This document shows positions 17,660 through 27,631 of a DNA stretch of 30,273 bases, piece after piece (the first letter of the stretch is position 1; each line of letters starts with the position of its first letter). Under the pieces are notes generated by a model. That model saw nothing but the letters and a program-made list of their open reading frames with translations. It made no database searches and was not told the origin of the DNA. Origin of the DNA: Chara braunii (Eukaryota > Streptophyta > Charophyceae > Charales > Characeae); contig BFEA01000479.1 in the NCBI GenBank assembly GCA_003427395.1, forward strand, positions 590,857-621,129. Direction: 5' to 3'. The position numbers and the translations under genes were made by a program.

Positions 17660-20600
17660 CACTCGTGAGAGGAATACTGATATGGGCAAAGAAAATCGCA
17701 ACCGCAGATTTTGGACATCAGGGCAATTACTGTGAACAGTCTGGCTCAGGCCAACGAACAAAAACGAAAGGCTATCTGGAATCAAATCACACAGGATACT
17801 GGTAGGGCATGGGCGGACATGGTGGTAGTCCAATAGACCCACCTCACTGATTCCCCCACTCACCAGGCTAAAGCCAAACAAATCTGGCCGCATACCTCCT
17901 TTGCGGCCCCGGCAAGGGCGGCAGCATCAACAGGTGTGCCCCTCTGGTTCCACCCTTTGTGTAGGCTTACCCCTGAACATGCGGAGTGGGACACAGAAGA
18001 AGGCAGATGGGTCTGCTTGAAAGCCTCATTGGGAACCAAAATATTGTACGTAGTTATCATATACGCACCCAATGACCCCGGACAAAGAGTCGCTTTCTAC
18101 TCAATGCTCCGACATTTGCTCCCTCGCGATGCCCCTATCGTCATGGTGGAGGATTTCAACACGACACCTGCCCCAATGATTGATAGGCACTCCCCCACCC
18201 ACAATTCCCAGAATACTCCGGTGCACTGTGGTTCCCACGTCGCAGCCCTGGGACATATGATGGCGGATCTGGGTCTCATAGACTCATATAAGCAACTCCA
18301 TCCTACAAAAAAAGCTTTCACGTGCGTGAGGTCAAGGGAGGACAGTGGGATTGCGAACTCCAGGATTGATATGAGCCTTGTCTCAGAAGAGATCTCGAGA
18401 CTCCTCACAGTAGCAGATATTTGCACCATCTCGCCGTGCAAGTCGTTCGACCACCGCATGATAGTGACTGGCCTATCCTTCCACTTACACATAAACAAAG
18501 GTTCGAGCTACTTCAAATTTAATAATACGCTCCTTAAACTCTCTGCTTTTGACACCATAGTTAAGGACTTCTGGGCGTACTGGTCTGCATACAAGCCCGA
18601 GGATGATAGGCTAGTCCGATGGTTCAATGATGGAGTTGCACAACTTCGGGAAAGGGTAAAGAAATACTCAATCCAATATGCGAGGGAGAGGAAGGAGAAC
18701 CTCGAAAGACTCATGGCCCGCCTAGAAGGATGGGATGCCCATCTAATGGACCATCCCTTGGATGCGGATACCTACGACGCTCTCCAAAGGGCATGGGCTC
18801 AGCTACAAGAATACCTTGATAACAAGAACCAGAAATGGAGAATCCAAGCACGAATCAAGAAGAATGCAACTGAAGGACGGATGACAAAGATATTCTTTCG
18901 TAAAGCTAAGGCTAGAAATAGACAAAGCACGGTCGCGTCCTTGAGACACCCATTTGATAACAACCAACCACTCGCGACCAATGCCTACAAGATAGTCGAG
19001 TATGCAGCAACATACTACCAAAGACTTTTCACATCGGAAACCAACCATCATCCACCCCACACCCTGCAGACAGCCAGAGACACCCTCCTAAATGTCATCC
19101 CGTCTCTCCTAACTACTCAGCAACAAGAAGCTATGGAAAGACCCATTACACAGGAGGATATGTTGCAGGCCCTAAGGGATATGGACGATGAGAAGACCCC
19201 GGGGATTGATTCTTTCCCCAAAGAATTTTGGCTCCACTATTGGGACATATTTCAACACGATTTTTGCCAATATTTGAACGCAGTGTACAGAGAGGAGAGT
19301 CTGACGTTCGGGGACATGATTGGGAAAGGGATCACAACCCTCATTTACAAAAAGGGGGACAAGGAAGACATAAGGAACTATAGGCCCATCACTCTCCTCC
19401 CAGTCCCCTATAAAATTGTGGCAAAAATCTGGGCCAACATATTACGCCCCCATCTCTCACATCTCATCCACCGTGATCGGTCTGGCTTCATGCCCTACTG
19501 AAACATTCACGATAGCATACTCTTAATCAATAAAACCATCAGGTACGCAAGACAGCGTAAAGTCGATGTTGCCATCCTCTTTATTGACTTTGAGAAAGCG
19601 TATGATCATGTGGATTGGGATTTCCTGAAATTATGCCTAACATCAGGCTGACATTCTTGAAATGGGTAGACATACTCCACCGAACAGCAGCCACAAACAT
19701 CATGATGAATGGACACCTTGGGCCACCTATTAGATTGCAGAGATCTGTGAGACAAGGAGACCCTATAGCCCGGATTCTATTCGTCCTGATGATGGAAGTA
19801 TTGGCGTCGATGATAAGGGCCAACCCTAAGATACAACGAATCGCAGTACAAGAAATCCCGAATCATCTTGTCCCAGTCACATCCATCTTTGCAGAAGACC
19901 TCACTGTCCTCTTTCGAGATGACCCTGCCAGTTTTCAAGCATTGGCACGGACAATCCACCTCTTTGAGGTCGCGGCAGACATGAAAGTGAACTCGGGCAC
20001 GAAGACAAAGGGATGGTGGCTCAGCGTAAATGACAACCCACCACGTGATGCACCAAGGGTTGACTGGAAACCTAGGGATGCTGCTATCAGAGTCCTAGGG
20101 GTAAACCTCACTGCTCTCGGCCCCCCTTATAACCAAGGTGACAGACTGGTGGACATAGCAATTCAACACATGAGTGCTTGGAAAACAACACACATCTCGT
20201 TGATTGGTAGAGCACTGGCGATCAATAACGTCATATTTGCGGCTTTATGGTACAAAATGGGCTTCTAACAATTAAGTCGGCGACAGTTAAAGTCATTAAA
20301 ACGGGCTGCGTCCGCCTACCTCTGGCGAGGGGACCATGAATTCACCACGTGTATTAGGGGGGTGGCATGGGACATCATCACACAGCCACGAGCCAAGGGG
20401 GGGTTAGGCATAATAGACCCGGAGAATGAAACAAAAGCTTTGATTTTTAAGTTCCTGATAAGATGGTTGTTAGGCCATGATATCCCCTGGGCACCATATG
20501 CAGCCATTCAGATCTCCGCCCTGGCCCCATAGTGCACAAATAGCAACCGAGTCCATCCACTACAATGGCTAACTAACAATTACTGGTCGCCTCGGGACAG

Positions 20601-22151
20601 AAGGGATGGTACGCCCGCCTCCACTGCCAAATGGGATCTCAAGGCCGACCCTCTATGGATAGATATGCTAAGGTTGTGGAGAGAACGAGGTCCGACCCAG
20701 AAACCTGTCCTGCTTAGATGCGACGAAATATGGAGGCAACCCCTGTTTGGGAGCCCCTTCATATTAGATCATACAGGTAATCCCTTTTCGCTGCAAACGG
20801 GCTCAAGATGGCTCCCCCGGGTGAGAAAAGGGATATACACAATGACTGATCTGTGGAATATCCATGCAGGCACGTGGCTATCGGTCTAGGACCTTCGACA
20901 TAAGTTGCACCACGTCAAAAAGTCGGAAGAAGGACTGCAAGAGATCCAAGAGGTTGTTCCTCTGCCATGGGTGCTGGAACTGAAAAGAGGCTCGAGGACT
21001 AGGTGGTGCGACCAGAGGACTGGCCGATCCCCATGGTGATATATATTGTAGAGGAGGTTAGCCCTCAAGAGGCGAGCCTTAGGGCATACACACCACGACT
21101 CCCAGGAGAAAAATGGTCCAAATTGGACCGACAAGACACCCTGGACCGTCAGACACCTGTTGCAGGACTCGTTAGAATATGCGTGATTACTGATTATGGC
21201 AAAGGATTCTTCATGTATGAGCCAACTGTACCCCGCTACCAACTGCCATTCGACCCACAAGAATGGGAATGGGACAGGGGGCACTCTCGTAAACTGCAGA
21301 TATGGCAGTACACGGTAAAGGATGGGTACAGAACAGCAAGGAAACTGTCACATATATCCGAACCGATCAAACTGCGGTGGGCAAGGGACTCGCCTCTCAA
21401 AGAAGAAGACTTGGACACAATCAGATGCCATTGGGCCTCATACGCGGTCATACGACCTACGAACCTGCGGGCACTGCAGTGGCAGATCATCCACAGGTGT
21501 CTACCTACCCTAGACTGGATTGTGTCTAGAACAAGTTTGGAAGACCGAGGTGTGTTGTCTCCACTCTGCACCTATTGCAGTGGGATCTCCCCTAAGAAAT
21601 GAGCTACACTCGAACATTGCCTGGTGGACTGCATCATGGTCACTTAACTCTGGCAATGGTGGGATGCAGCATGGCATCATCTAACCAGCAACCACCTCCC
21701 ATGGGACCTCAAGATCATCCTTTTGGGGGAAATGCCCCCGCAAAGCACCAGGTGGGCACCATTTAATCTTAACCTGCTGGCAGTAACAAGACAACCAATG
21801 CTAATGGATGTGTGGCGAATGAGATGTGCGCATGAGCACATGCAGCGTACATATGGTTTCATGGAGGCTCGGGCCTCGATTCTAGAAACAATCATCGTCA
21901 ACACACATGAGGTCTGGCAAGAGCTCGGAAATATGTTGCGGAAGGAGTCATATATAAACAAACGGAATGAACTCTCGAATAACTTTCGCTCTATCTGGGT
22001 GGACAGTGCAGAAAAACTTTGCAAATTGGATCAGGATAACCAACTGCGATGGAAACAGTGGATGTTGAGGGAACCACAATGGGAACGATTACCAAGATGC
22101 CATTTTCAGTTCCCATTCCAACCGACCAACTTCGTCCTTCTCCCGGCCTGA
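17660..22151 (+). pseudogene. LINE ORF2 polyprotein: APE endonuclease, reverse transcriptase, zf-RVT (broken)
   Basis: Domains in order: AP-type endonuclease (about 17690-18500), with the QETH site read as Q-stop-TH (TAG 17834-17836), the GDFN motif changed to EDFN, then SRIDMSLV and SFDHRMIV; RT (about 19140-20270) with KTPGIDSF, NYRPITLLP, FIDFEKAYDHVDW, RQGDP and a catalytic box reading FAED instead of [YF]ADD; then YLWRGD, GGLGIIDP, LQWQIIHRCLP and a zinc knuckle CTYC...EHCLVDC (about 21560-21635). It is interrupted by stops at 17834, 19499, 20266, 20530, 20887, 21600 and 21645 and by frameshifts near 19615-19640 and 21000. The intact enzyme would nick the target and prime reverse transcription there. 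Domain order fits a plant-type L1-like LINE. Inactive as read. Confidence 0.9.
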
Positions 22152-22880
22152 TATCCCCCCTCACGGTTTCTAACCCGCTTTCTCTCTTGGACATTTCCAA
22201 TCCCTCCCCCTAACCCTCCCTAATTCCTGCCCTCTTACCCTCCCTCCCCTCCCTTCCCGACCACACCCGCTTCCCAATCCCACCGCAGAAGGCCGGCCAA
22301 GCAAGGACTTCCCACGGGTGGTGCAGCAGAGGGGATTACTCCCCGGTGATAGAAGATGCACCTAGCCTCCACTATACATCGATTCTTGGACAATAGATTG
22401 TTCCTCACAGGTGGAAGGTTGCCAGAGCAGTGGAGGTAGACTCAGACAGTACTTGTGAATGGCAATACAACGACAACGCGACATTGTGAAGACACAATGA
22501 CATGATGACACAATAACATGGGTTAATGGGAGGGTGGGAACAAGGGGCGGCTGAGGCCACCCCATACAAATCGACTGGTACGGGAGGGTGGAAACAAGGG
22601 ATGTCCATAGAGATAATGGGTTTAATGGGTTTATCGGTGTGCTTGGATGGAGGACAGGTGTAAGGGGCTCGATTCACCATATCCCACTCATTATGTGCCA
22701 ATATGGGACGAGAAGCACAACTAGGAACAAATTCAACTGCAACTCATGCATCACAGGGCTACTGTCAATAACAGACCCTTGTTATGAACATGATTGTCCG
22801 TTGAAATTTTATCAACGCTCACTCACAGAACTCCCGTACACACCCATACATGCACAAAAGGAAGGGGAGAGGTAGTGGAG
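22152..22880. other. Downstream of the LINE: pyrimidine-rich 3' region and a direct repeat
   Basis: Begins with CCCTCCC-rich sequence (22200-22275) that may be the LINE 3' UTR; no A tail is visible. GGGAGGGTGGRAACAAGGG occurs at 22528-22546 and 22582-22600, 54 nt apart. A short palindrome GGAGTGTCACTCC lies at about 22877-22889. No gene is supported. Confidence 0.45.
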
Positions 22881-22889
22881 TGTCACTCC

Positions 22890-23980
22890 GCCCAACAAAA
22901 GGAACGCAGCGGAAAAGTCAGAGGAGCGAAGTGACATAACACACCAAAACTGTGGATTCTCTCCACACATGTCCCAACAATCATTCGTAAAAGACAACCG
23001 AGTGATCACATGACAACTCAAACACAGTAATACAACTGTTTATTAAACTCAGAGCATCGTTTTCCTTGAATAACCTCAGAACCCAGTTGCGCTACCCTCA
23101 AAAAGGTAGCGCCTCAACCTCACACACACCGAGCAGCTAAAAATAGCACCAGAACCCCAGGTAACACCCAATGCCACCCTGCCATCCAACTCAGTGGCCT
23201 GCGCCAAGATGAAACAGGCTCCCAGGGCCAATTGCCACTCAGATGATGAGGAAGAAGCTCAGCACCAATAGTCCCTGATGAGGATGAAGTCCAGACGATG
23301 GCATCCTCTGAGAAGATGCAGCTATGGCTGCATCGCCACTGGGACCCTACTCCTGAGGAGGGTCAGCAGTGCACCACGTGCTCCAACGCATCAAACCTCT
23401 GATAGCCCAGACCGCTTTGACTCCCAGAGAGTCAGAACAGACAGCGTTGACCCCAGTCAGGTCTGCGCTCCGAAGGTCTGGCTACGTCCGCCGTCTCCCA
23501 CACCGGAATCAGCAACCACGACCTGATATCGTGTGCGCAGCAACCTCCATCACGAAGTGTCAACTGCCAAAAAAGTCGAGGTCCGATGTCCCCATCCTAT
23601 CTATACCCTACACTAGCCTAGACACGACCTAAGCCGGACTGACTGACCGACCAGTACCGTTTCTGTTTCGGCCTCTACGGCCTCTCCCTACCCGGCTATA
23701 GGCTATAGGACCGTCTATCAGCGTAGGCCCATTGGGCCTGTCTGTCCCAGGGGTACCCCGGGTCTGCTATTCACAGTTAGGGTAGCTGTGGGAAATTCGA
23801 GTTAGTACCGGGCCCATATTTCCTATATTTACAAATATGTCCCTCACAAATTTTCCTTACAGGTAGGTCTCTCGGTTAGCCCTCAGCCAAACAAAATTAC
23901 GAATTTATCCCTACCTAGGATAGATCCTCGTCAGAGAGAGGCTACAGGCAACCTAGAACCAGCAAGTCATTGCAGACCTA
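22890..23980 (-). other. Region 3' of the Ty3 element: possible 3' LTR, unconfirmed
   Basis: In the element's orientation, the pol stop is followed within 20 nt by a purine run GGGGGAGGG (23989-23981 on the minus strand), a plausible polypurine tract, and by TGCAATGAC from 23974, where a 3' LTR should begin. I cannot find a matching 5' copy right of gag, so the LTR and its left limit remain unproven. A hairpin GCGCTACC/GGTAGCGC (23089-23096, 23105-23112) lies inside. No gene seen. Confidence 0.35.
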
Positions 23981-24007
23981 CCCTCCCCCGGAGCGAGGAC
24001 CTCCGAG

Positions 24008-24200
24008 CTAGGGGCGTAGGCGTGCAGAGCGTCGAAGGGGCTCTCCCCTCTGCGCAGCCACATATTTGAGGATAACAGGCTTTGCTGTTTTCAGAAGCTC
24101 CTTGCGAGTATATCAGCGATCCTCATTATGGGGCTGGTAAAGAAACTTCACAAGGTACTCCTTATCCGGGCCTGTACCATACTCATCCTCGAACTGATTC
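24008..24200 (-). pseudogene. Chromodomain-like C terminus of integrase
   Basis: After a one-base shift near 24195 the frame reads GPDKEYLVKFLYQP, the start of a chromodomain-like fold, then a TGA (24115-24113) where a Trp (TGG) is expected, then KELLKTAKPVILK and a basic tail RRSARLRP ending at TAG 24010-24008. In chromoviruses this module binds modified histones and directs insertion. The single TGG to TGA change removes about 35 C-terminal residues. Confidence 0.65.
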
Positions 24201-25479
24201 CACCTCGTATCCCTTCCCAGGGATAGGGGGACCAAACTGAGGAGGCCTGTCTGGAAATGCAACAGCTGGGATAAATGGCAGCAGCTTGGATGCATGAAAG
24301 ACAGGGTAGGTTCGTAGATGCAGTGGAACGTCCACGTGATAAGATGGCCCGAAAGGGTCAGCTCCCACTGTATCCAAAACCTGCCATGGGCCCATATAAC
24401 GCGGCAACAGCTTGGGCGAAATGTCCTCCTCTCGCGATAGCTCAGAACTGAGTACCCAGACCCAGTCACCAGTGCGAATGGGGGATGGGCGACGATGCTT
24501 GTTCGCCTGTTGAATCATAGCCTTTTGGGCTTTGAGCAGGTTAACTCTAGCTCGTTCGATATCCCTCTCATACTGTCGGGTGAACGCTGCAGTCCCAGGC
24601 GTCAGTCTGGGGGTAGCCTTATCGATGATGTCATCGAGAGGCTGTCGTGGTTCACGTCCCCAGTGCAATCCATAAATGGTGATCCTTGTGGAGGAGTGTA
24701 CAGACGTGTTGTACACTAGCTGTGCCTGTCGTAAGTGAAGATCCCAGTCCTGCTGATCAGGGTTGATCACAGGACGGAGCAACTGAAAGAGAATCTGGTT
24801 CATCACTTCAGCCTGCCCATTGGCTTCAGGATGACGACGAGATGTCATATTCAGTCTAGAATGAAGGTGGTCCTTATAATAGGACTGCCATTCATTGCTG
24901 CAAAAACGCGGATCTCTATCGCTGACAATAGAGGTGGGTGGTCCATGGTGTGTGACCCACCGGTCAGCAAAGGCCGCCTGGACGGCCGGGACTCTGGCTT
25001 CCTCGGGCAGTGGAATGAACTCTGCATATTTAGAAAACCTGTCCCCACATACCATGACCTGACGCATACCGCGAGGAGTAGTCCTCCCCAGGTCAGTGAA
25101 ATCAATAGACACTAACTGTGCAGGTGCATCAGGGAGTGGCTGCAGTAGGCCAAGGGGAGGTCGACGCACAACCTTGTTCCTTTGGCACAACTCACAGGTT
25201 TCAACATAGTGCAGCAGGTCAGTCCTCATCTCTGGCCAGAAGAACCGCTGCGACAGGGCTGCCAACGACTTTAAGGCCCCAAAGTAGCTGCGCGCATCGT
25301 GACACTCAGACATCATAAGTGTTCTCAGCTGGCGGTCCTGGGGAATGCAAAGACGCTCCTCTCCCTGCCACAGGTGTACAGCAGACCTGAAACCAGTGAA
25401 TATCCTAGTTCAGATGTAGGACCAGTCTGCAGATTCCTGACTATAGGGCCGAAAATCGGGTCCTGTGGCAACAACTGGG
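24183..25479 (-). pseudogene. Ty3 integrase
   Basis: A one-base shift near 25345-25360 joins the connection region to a 377-codon frame (25316-24183). The zinc-binding HHCC region ends TCELCQRNK, but its second His is Tyr (ARSYFG where GHFG is usual). Core residues are present: VSIDFTD, SDRDPRF and the Glu in NGQAEVMNQ, with 36 residues between the last two by hand count (35 is typical). It continues through LVYNTSVHSST, GDWVWV and PKLLPRYMGPW to YHVDVP and FHASKLLPF. It would insert the element DNA into the host genome. Confidence 0.9.
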
Positions 25480-25866
25480 CGATGGTCTGACGGGTACTCT
25501 CCCCAAAAGCATGAGTAGAGGAGATTAGGTAGAGAGTGTCAGGCCTACGAGAAACGGCGTCTGCTACGCGATTGTAGCATCCCTTCTTGTGTTTCAGTTC
25601 AAAGTCAAAGAGATCAATGAACTGAATATAGCGTGCAAGCTTGTCATTCAGTTTCCCTTGGGTCTTCATCCACTATAGGGTGGAGTGATCTGAATAGATC
25701 TTCAAGCATTGGAAATGTTTCCAATGCTTGAGCGCTAACACAAGAGCATATAGCTCTTTCTCGTATGTAGATTCCTGCAACTTCTTCACTTTGATCTTCT
25801 TACTCATGTACTCAACAAGCTGCAGATCATGCCCACTGTCCTGCTGACCCCATACTGGCTAGCATC
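25480..25866 (-). pseudogene. Ty3 RNase H
   Basis: TTDASQYGV is followed by a small deletion and frameshift near 25840, then YEKELYALVLALKHWKH (the conserved Glu-containing helix), IYSDHSTL, a TAG at 25675-25673, and VADAVSRRP (VADALSRRP is usual). RNase H would remove the RNA strand during replication. Between LKHWKH and IYSDHS the DNA is a perfect 14-bp palindrome (25702-25731) that replaces the usual short loop sequence. Confidence 0.85.
25702..25731. repeat. Perfect 14-bp palindrome inside RNase H
   Basis: TCAAGCATTGGAAA (25702-25715), 2-nt spacer TG, exact inverse (25718-25731). It lies in protein-coding sequence, and the encoded residues here (FQCLK) do not resemble the loop expected between LALKHWKH and IYSD in related elements. 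This suggests a local inverted duplication by template switching. Confidence 0.85.
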
Positions 25867-27055
25867 AGTAGTTAGTACGAAGGGCAAGGTAGGGTCAGGT
25901 AGCTTCAGAACAGGTGCACGCATCAAGGCCTCCTTGAGGCGTGTAAAAGCCTGTTGAAAGTCTGATGTGCAAAGAAAGTGGGTGTCTTTCTTTGTAAGGT
26001 CAGTCAGGGGTGCAGCAATAGCAGAGAAGTTCTTGACGAACTTTCTGTAGTAGGAGGCAAGACCCAAGAATGACCGAACATCACGCACTGTGGTAGGTTG
26101 TGGCCAGTCCTGAATCGCAGCAACCTGAGTTGCTTCAGGAGCCAGCCCTTCCCCAGAGATTACATGTCCCAAATAAGTCACAGAGGTCACTCCAAAGGAC
26201 GACTTTTCCCTGTTGATCTTATACTGGGCGTCATGTAGTGCCTGAAGAACTAGAGCCAGATGTTGTGCATGCTCCTCGATAGATCGACTGGATACCAAGA
26301 TGTCATCCAGGTACACAACTACAAATCTATCCAGATAAGGCCTGAGTATGCGATGCATCTCTATCTGGAATGTGTCAGGGGCATTGCAAAGACCGAAAGG
26401 CATGACTTGATACTCATAAGTATCGTACTTGGTCTTGAAGGCAGTCTTGTGGACATCGCCTTCAGCCATCTCAATCTGGTGGTAGCCAGATTTGAGGTCG
26501 ATCTTGCTGAAGATCGTGCAACCCTGCACCATGTCCAACAGATCGTCGATCCTAGGAAGGGGCTTTGTTCCTAGTGATTTTGTTGAGACCCCGGTAGTCT
26601 ATGCACATTCTGAATTCTCCATTTCCCTTTGGAACAAAGAGAGCCGGAGCCCCAAATTCAGAAGTGCTAGGTCTAATCCAGCCCTTGCTGGGCAGAGTCT
26701 CAAGGTGTCTTCTGAGCTCATCGAGTTCAGCAGGTGACATCCTGTAGATACGACCCTTAGGAGGGACTGTACTTGGTAGGAGCTCAATCCTGTGCTAGGT
26801 CTGTCGGTGGACAAGTCTAGTCGGCTCCTGCATCAGGCTTGGGAACCGGTCCAAAACCTGCTGAATCGGTAAGGGACAGGGAGCAATATCCACACCAGTC
26901 TGTTTCACATATGCGACAAACAGACGTGTGTGGGCAGTCTAGCGAGAGAGCTGCAAAAATTCATGTGCTCTCAGACAATAACAACTGCTGACTGGATGGT
27001 ACTCATCAGCCAAGACACAAGGCTGATAGTCCCCTCTACAGTCAGGGAGCTCTAC
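25804..27055 (-). pseudogene. Ty3 reverse transcriptase
   Basis: The linker from protease carries two in-frame TAG stops (CAG to TAG in context, the second before HRIELLP). RT motifs follow: [50 protein letters not shown] (APATFQ is usual), the catalytic YLDD and YLGHVIS, then the thumb FLGLASYYRKF. A one-base loss in a C run near 26558-26553 separates [10 protein letters not shown] from the rest, and RNase H begins TTDASQYGV near 25870. It would copy element RNA into DNA. The catalytic box is intact, so the lesions are stops and a frameshift, not active-site changes. Confidence 0.9.
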
Positions 27056-27628
27056 TCAGGGGATCTGCCAGTCGATCCTAGGGGTAGTGGCCTCAAGCCA
27101 CTGCATGGAGAAGACAAGATCAAAAGGCACATTAGGGAAAACATAGAAGTTCAGGCGCTGCCTAACCTTCTCCTGCTTATCAAAGATAACCGGTAGGTTC
27201 TTGACAGCAGTAGTAATCCGGACTGTGGAAGAGTCCCCAATACGGACTTCCGGTGGCTGCCGCAACTTCACCAATCTCCCATCTAGGTGCAGCTTGCTGA
27301 CAGCCTTGGGAGAGATGAAGTTCCGCGTGGCCCCACAGTCTAGTAAGCCTTTGATCCTGGCTCCCAGGATAGAGGGTCGCAGCAAGATGAGGTCTGATTT
27401 ATACTTCTTCTTTTCCTGCAAAGACAGGAAAAGATCAGCAAAAGTCTGACAGTCATCTTCCTGCCACGTCTCATCCAGGTCAGGATCCACGTAAGTGAAG
27501 GAACCTGACGCAGCAACTCCAACAAAGTCAGTGAGGGTGGATGCAGAGTCAGACTCATCAGAATTTGAATCAGCACAAGTGGAGGGAGCTGCTAACACCA
27601 CTTTCCTCAGCTGGTCTAGTTTTTTGAA
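27056..27628 (-). pseudogene. Ty3 aspartic protease region
   Basis: An acidic N-terminal stretch, then the protease active-site motif LLDCGATRNFIS (about residue 86-97 of the open segment; D-C-G in place of the common D-S/T-G), then PFDLVFSMQWL, the flap-to-C-terminal motif seen in Ty3 proteases. It would cleave Gag and Pol. The frame continues into the RT N terminus but is closed by TGA at 27056-27058. A Cys replacing Ser/Thr after the catalytic Asp may be tolerated or inactivating; I cannot tell which. Confidence 0.85.
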
Positions 27629-27631
27629 CTA
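27577..27631 (-). promoter_or_regulatory. Candidate programmed -1 ribosomal frameshift site at the gag/protease junction
   Basis: On the minus strand the zinc-knuckle frame reads TCA AAA AAC TAG. A AAA AAC (27625-27619) is a canonical X XXY YYZ slippery heptamer, followed at once by the gag stop. The -1 frame is closed by TAG at 27631-27629 and is the protease frame downstream, so any shift must fall in the 10 nt between the two stops. Six nt after the heptamer an H-type pseudoknot can be drawn: stem 1 AGCTG (27612-27608) with CAGCT (27591-27587); stem 2 AAGTGG (27603-27598) with CCACTT (27582-27577). -1 shifting on such heptamers is known for gag-pol expression in retroviruses and some Ty3/gypsy elements. 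Confidence 0.75.

Noticed and set aside
23089-23112. Rho-independent terminator
   Set aside because: The hairpin has A in the loop and no T run after it, and the context is nuclear eukaryotic DNA.
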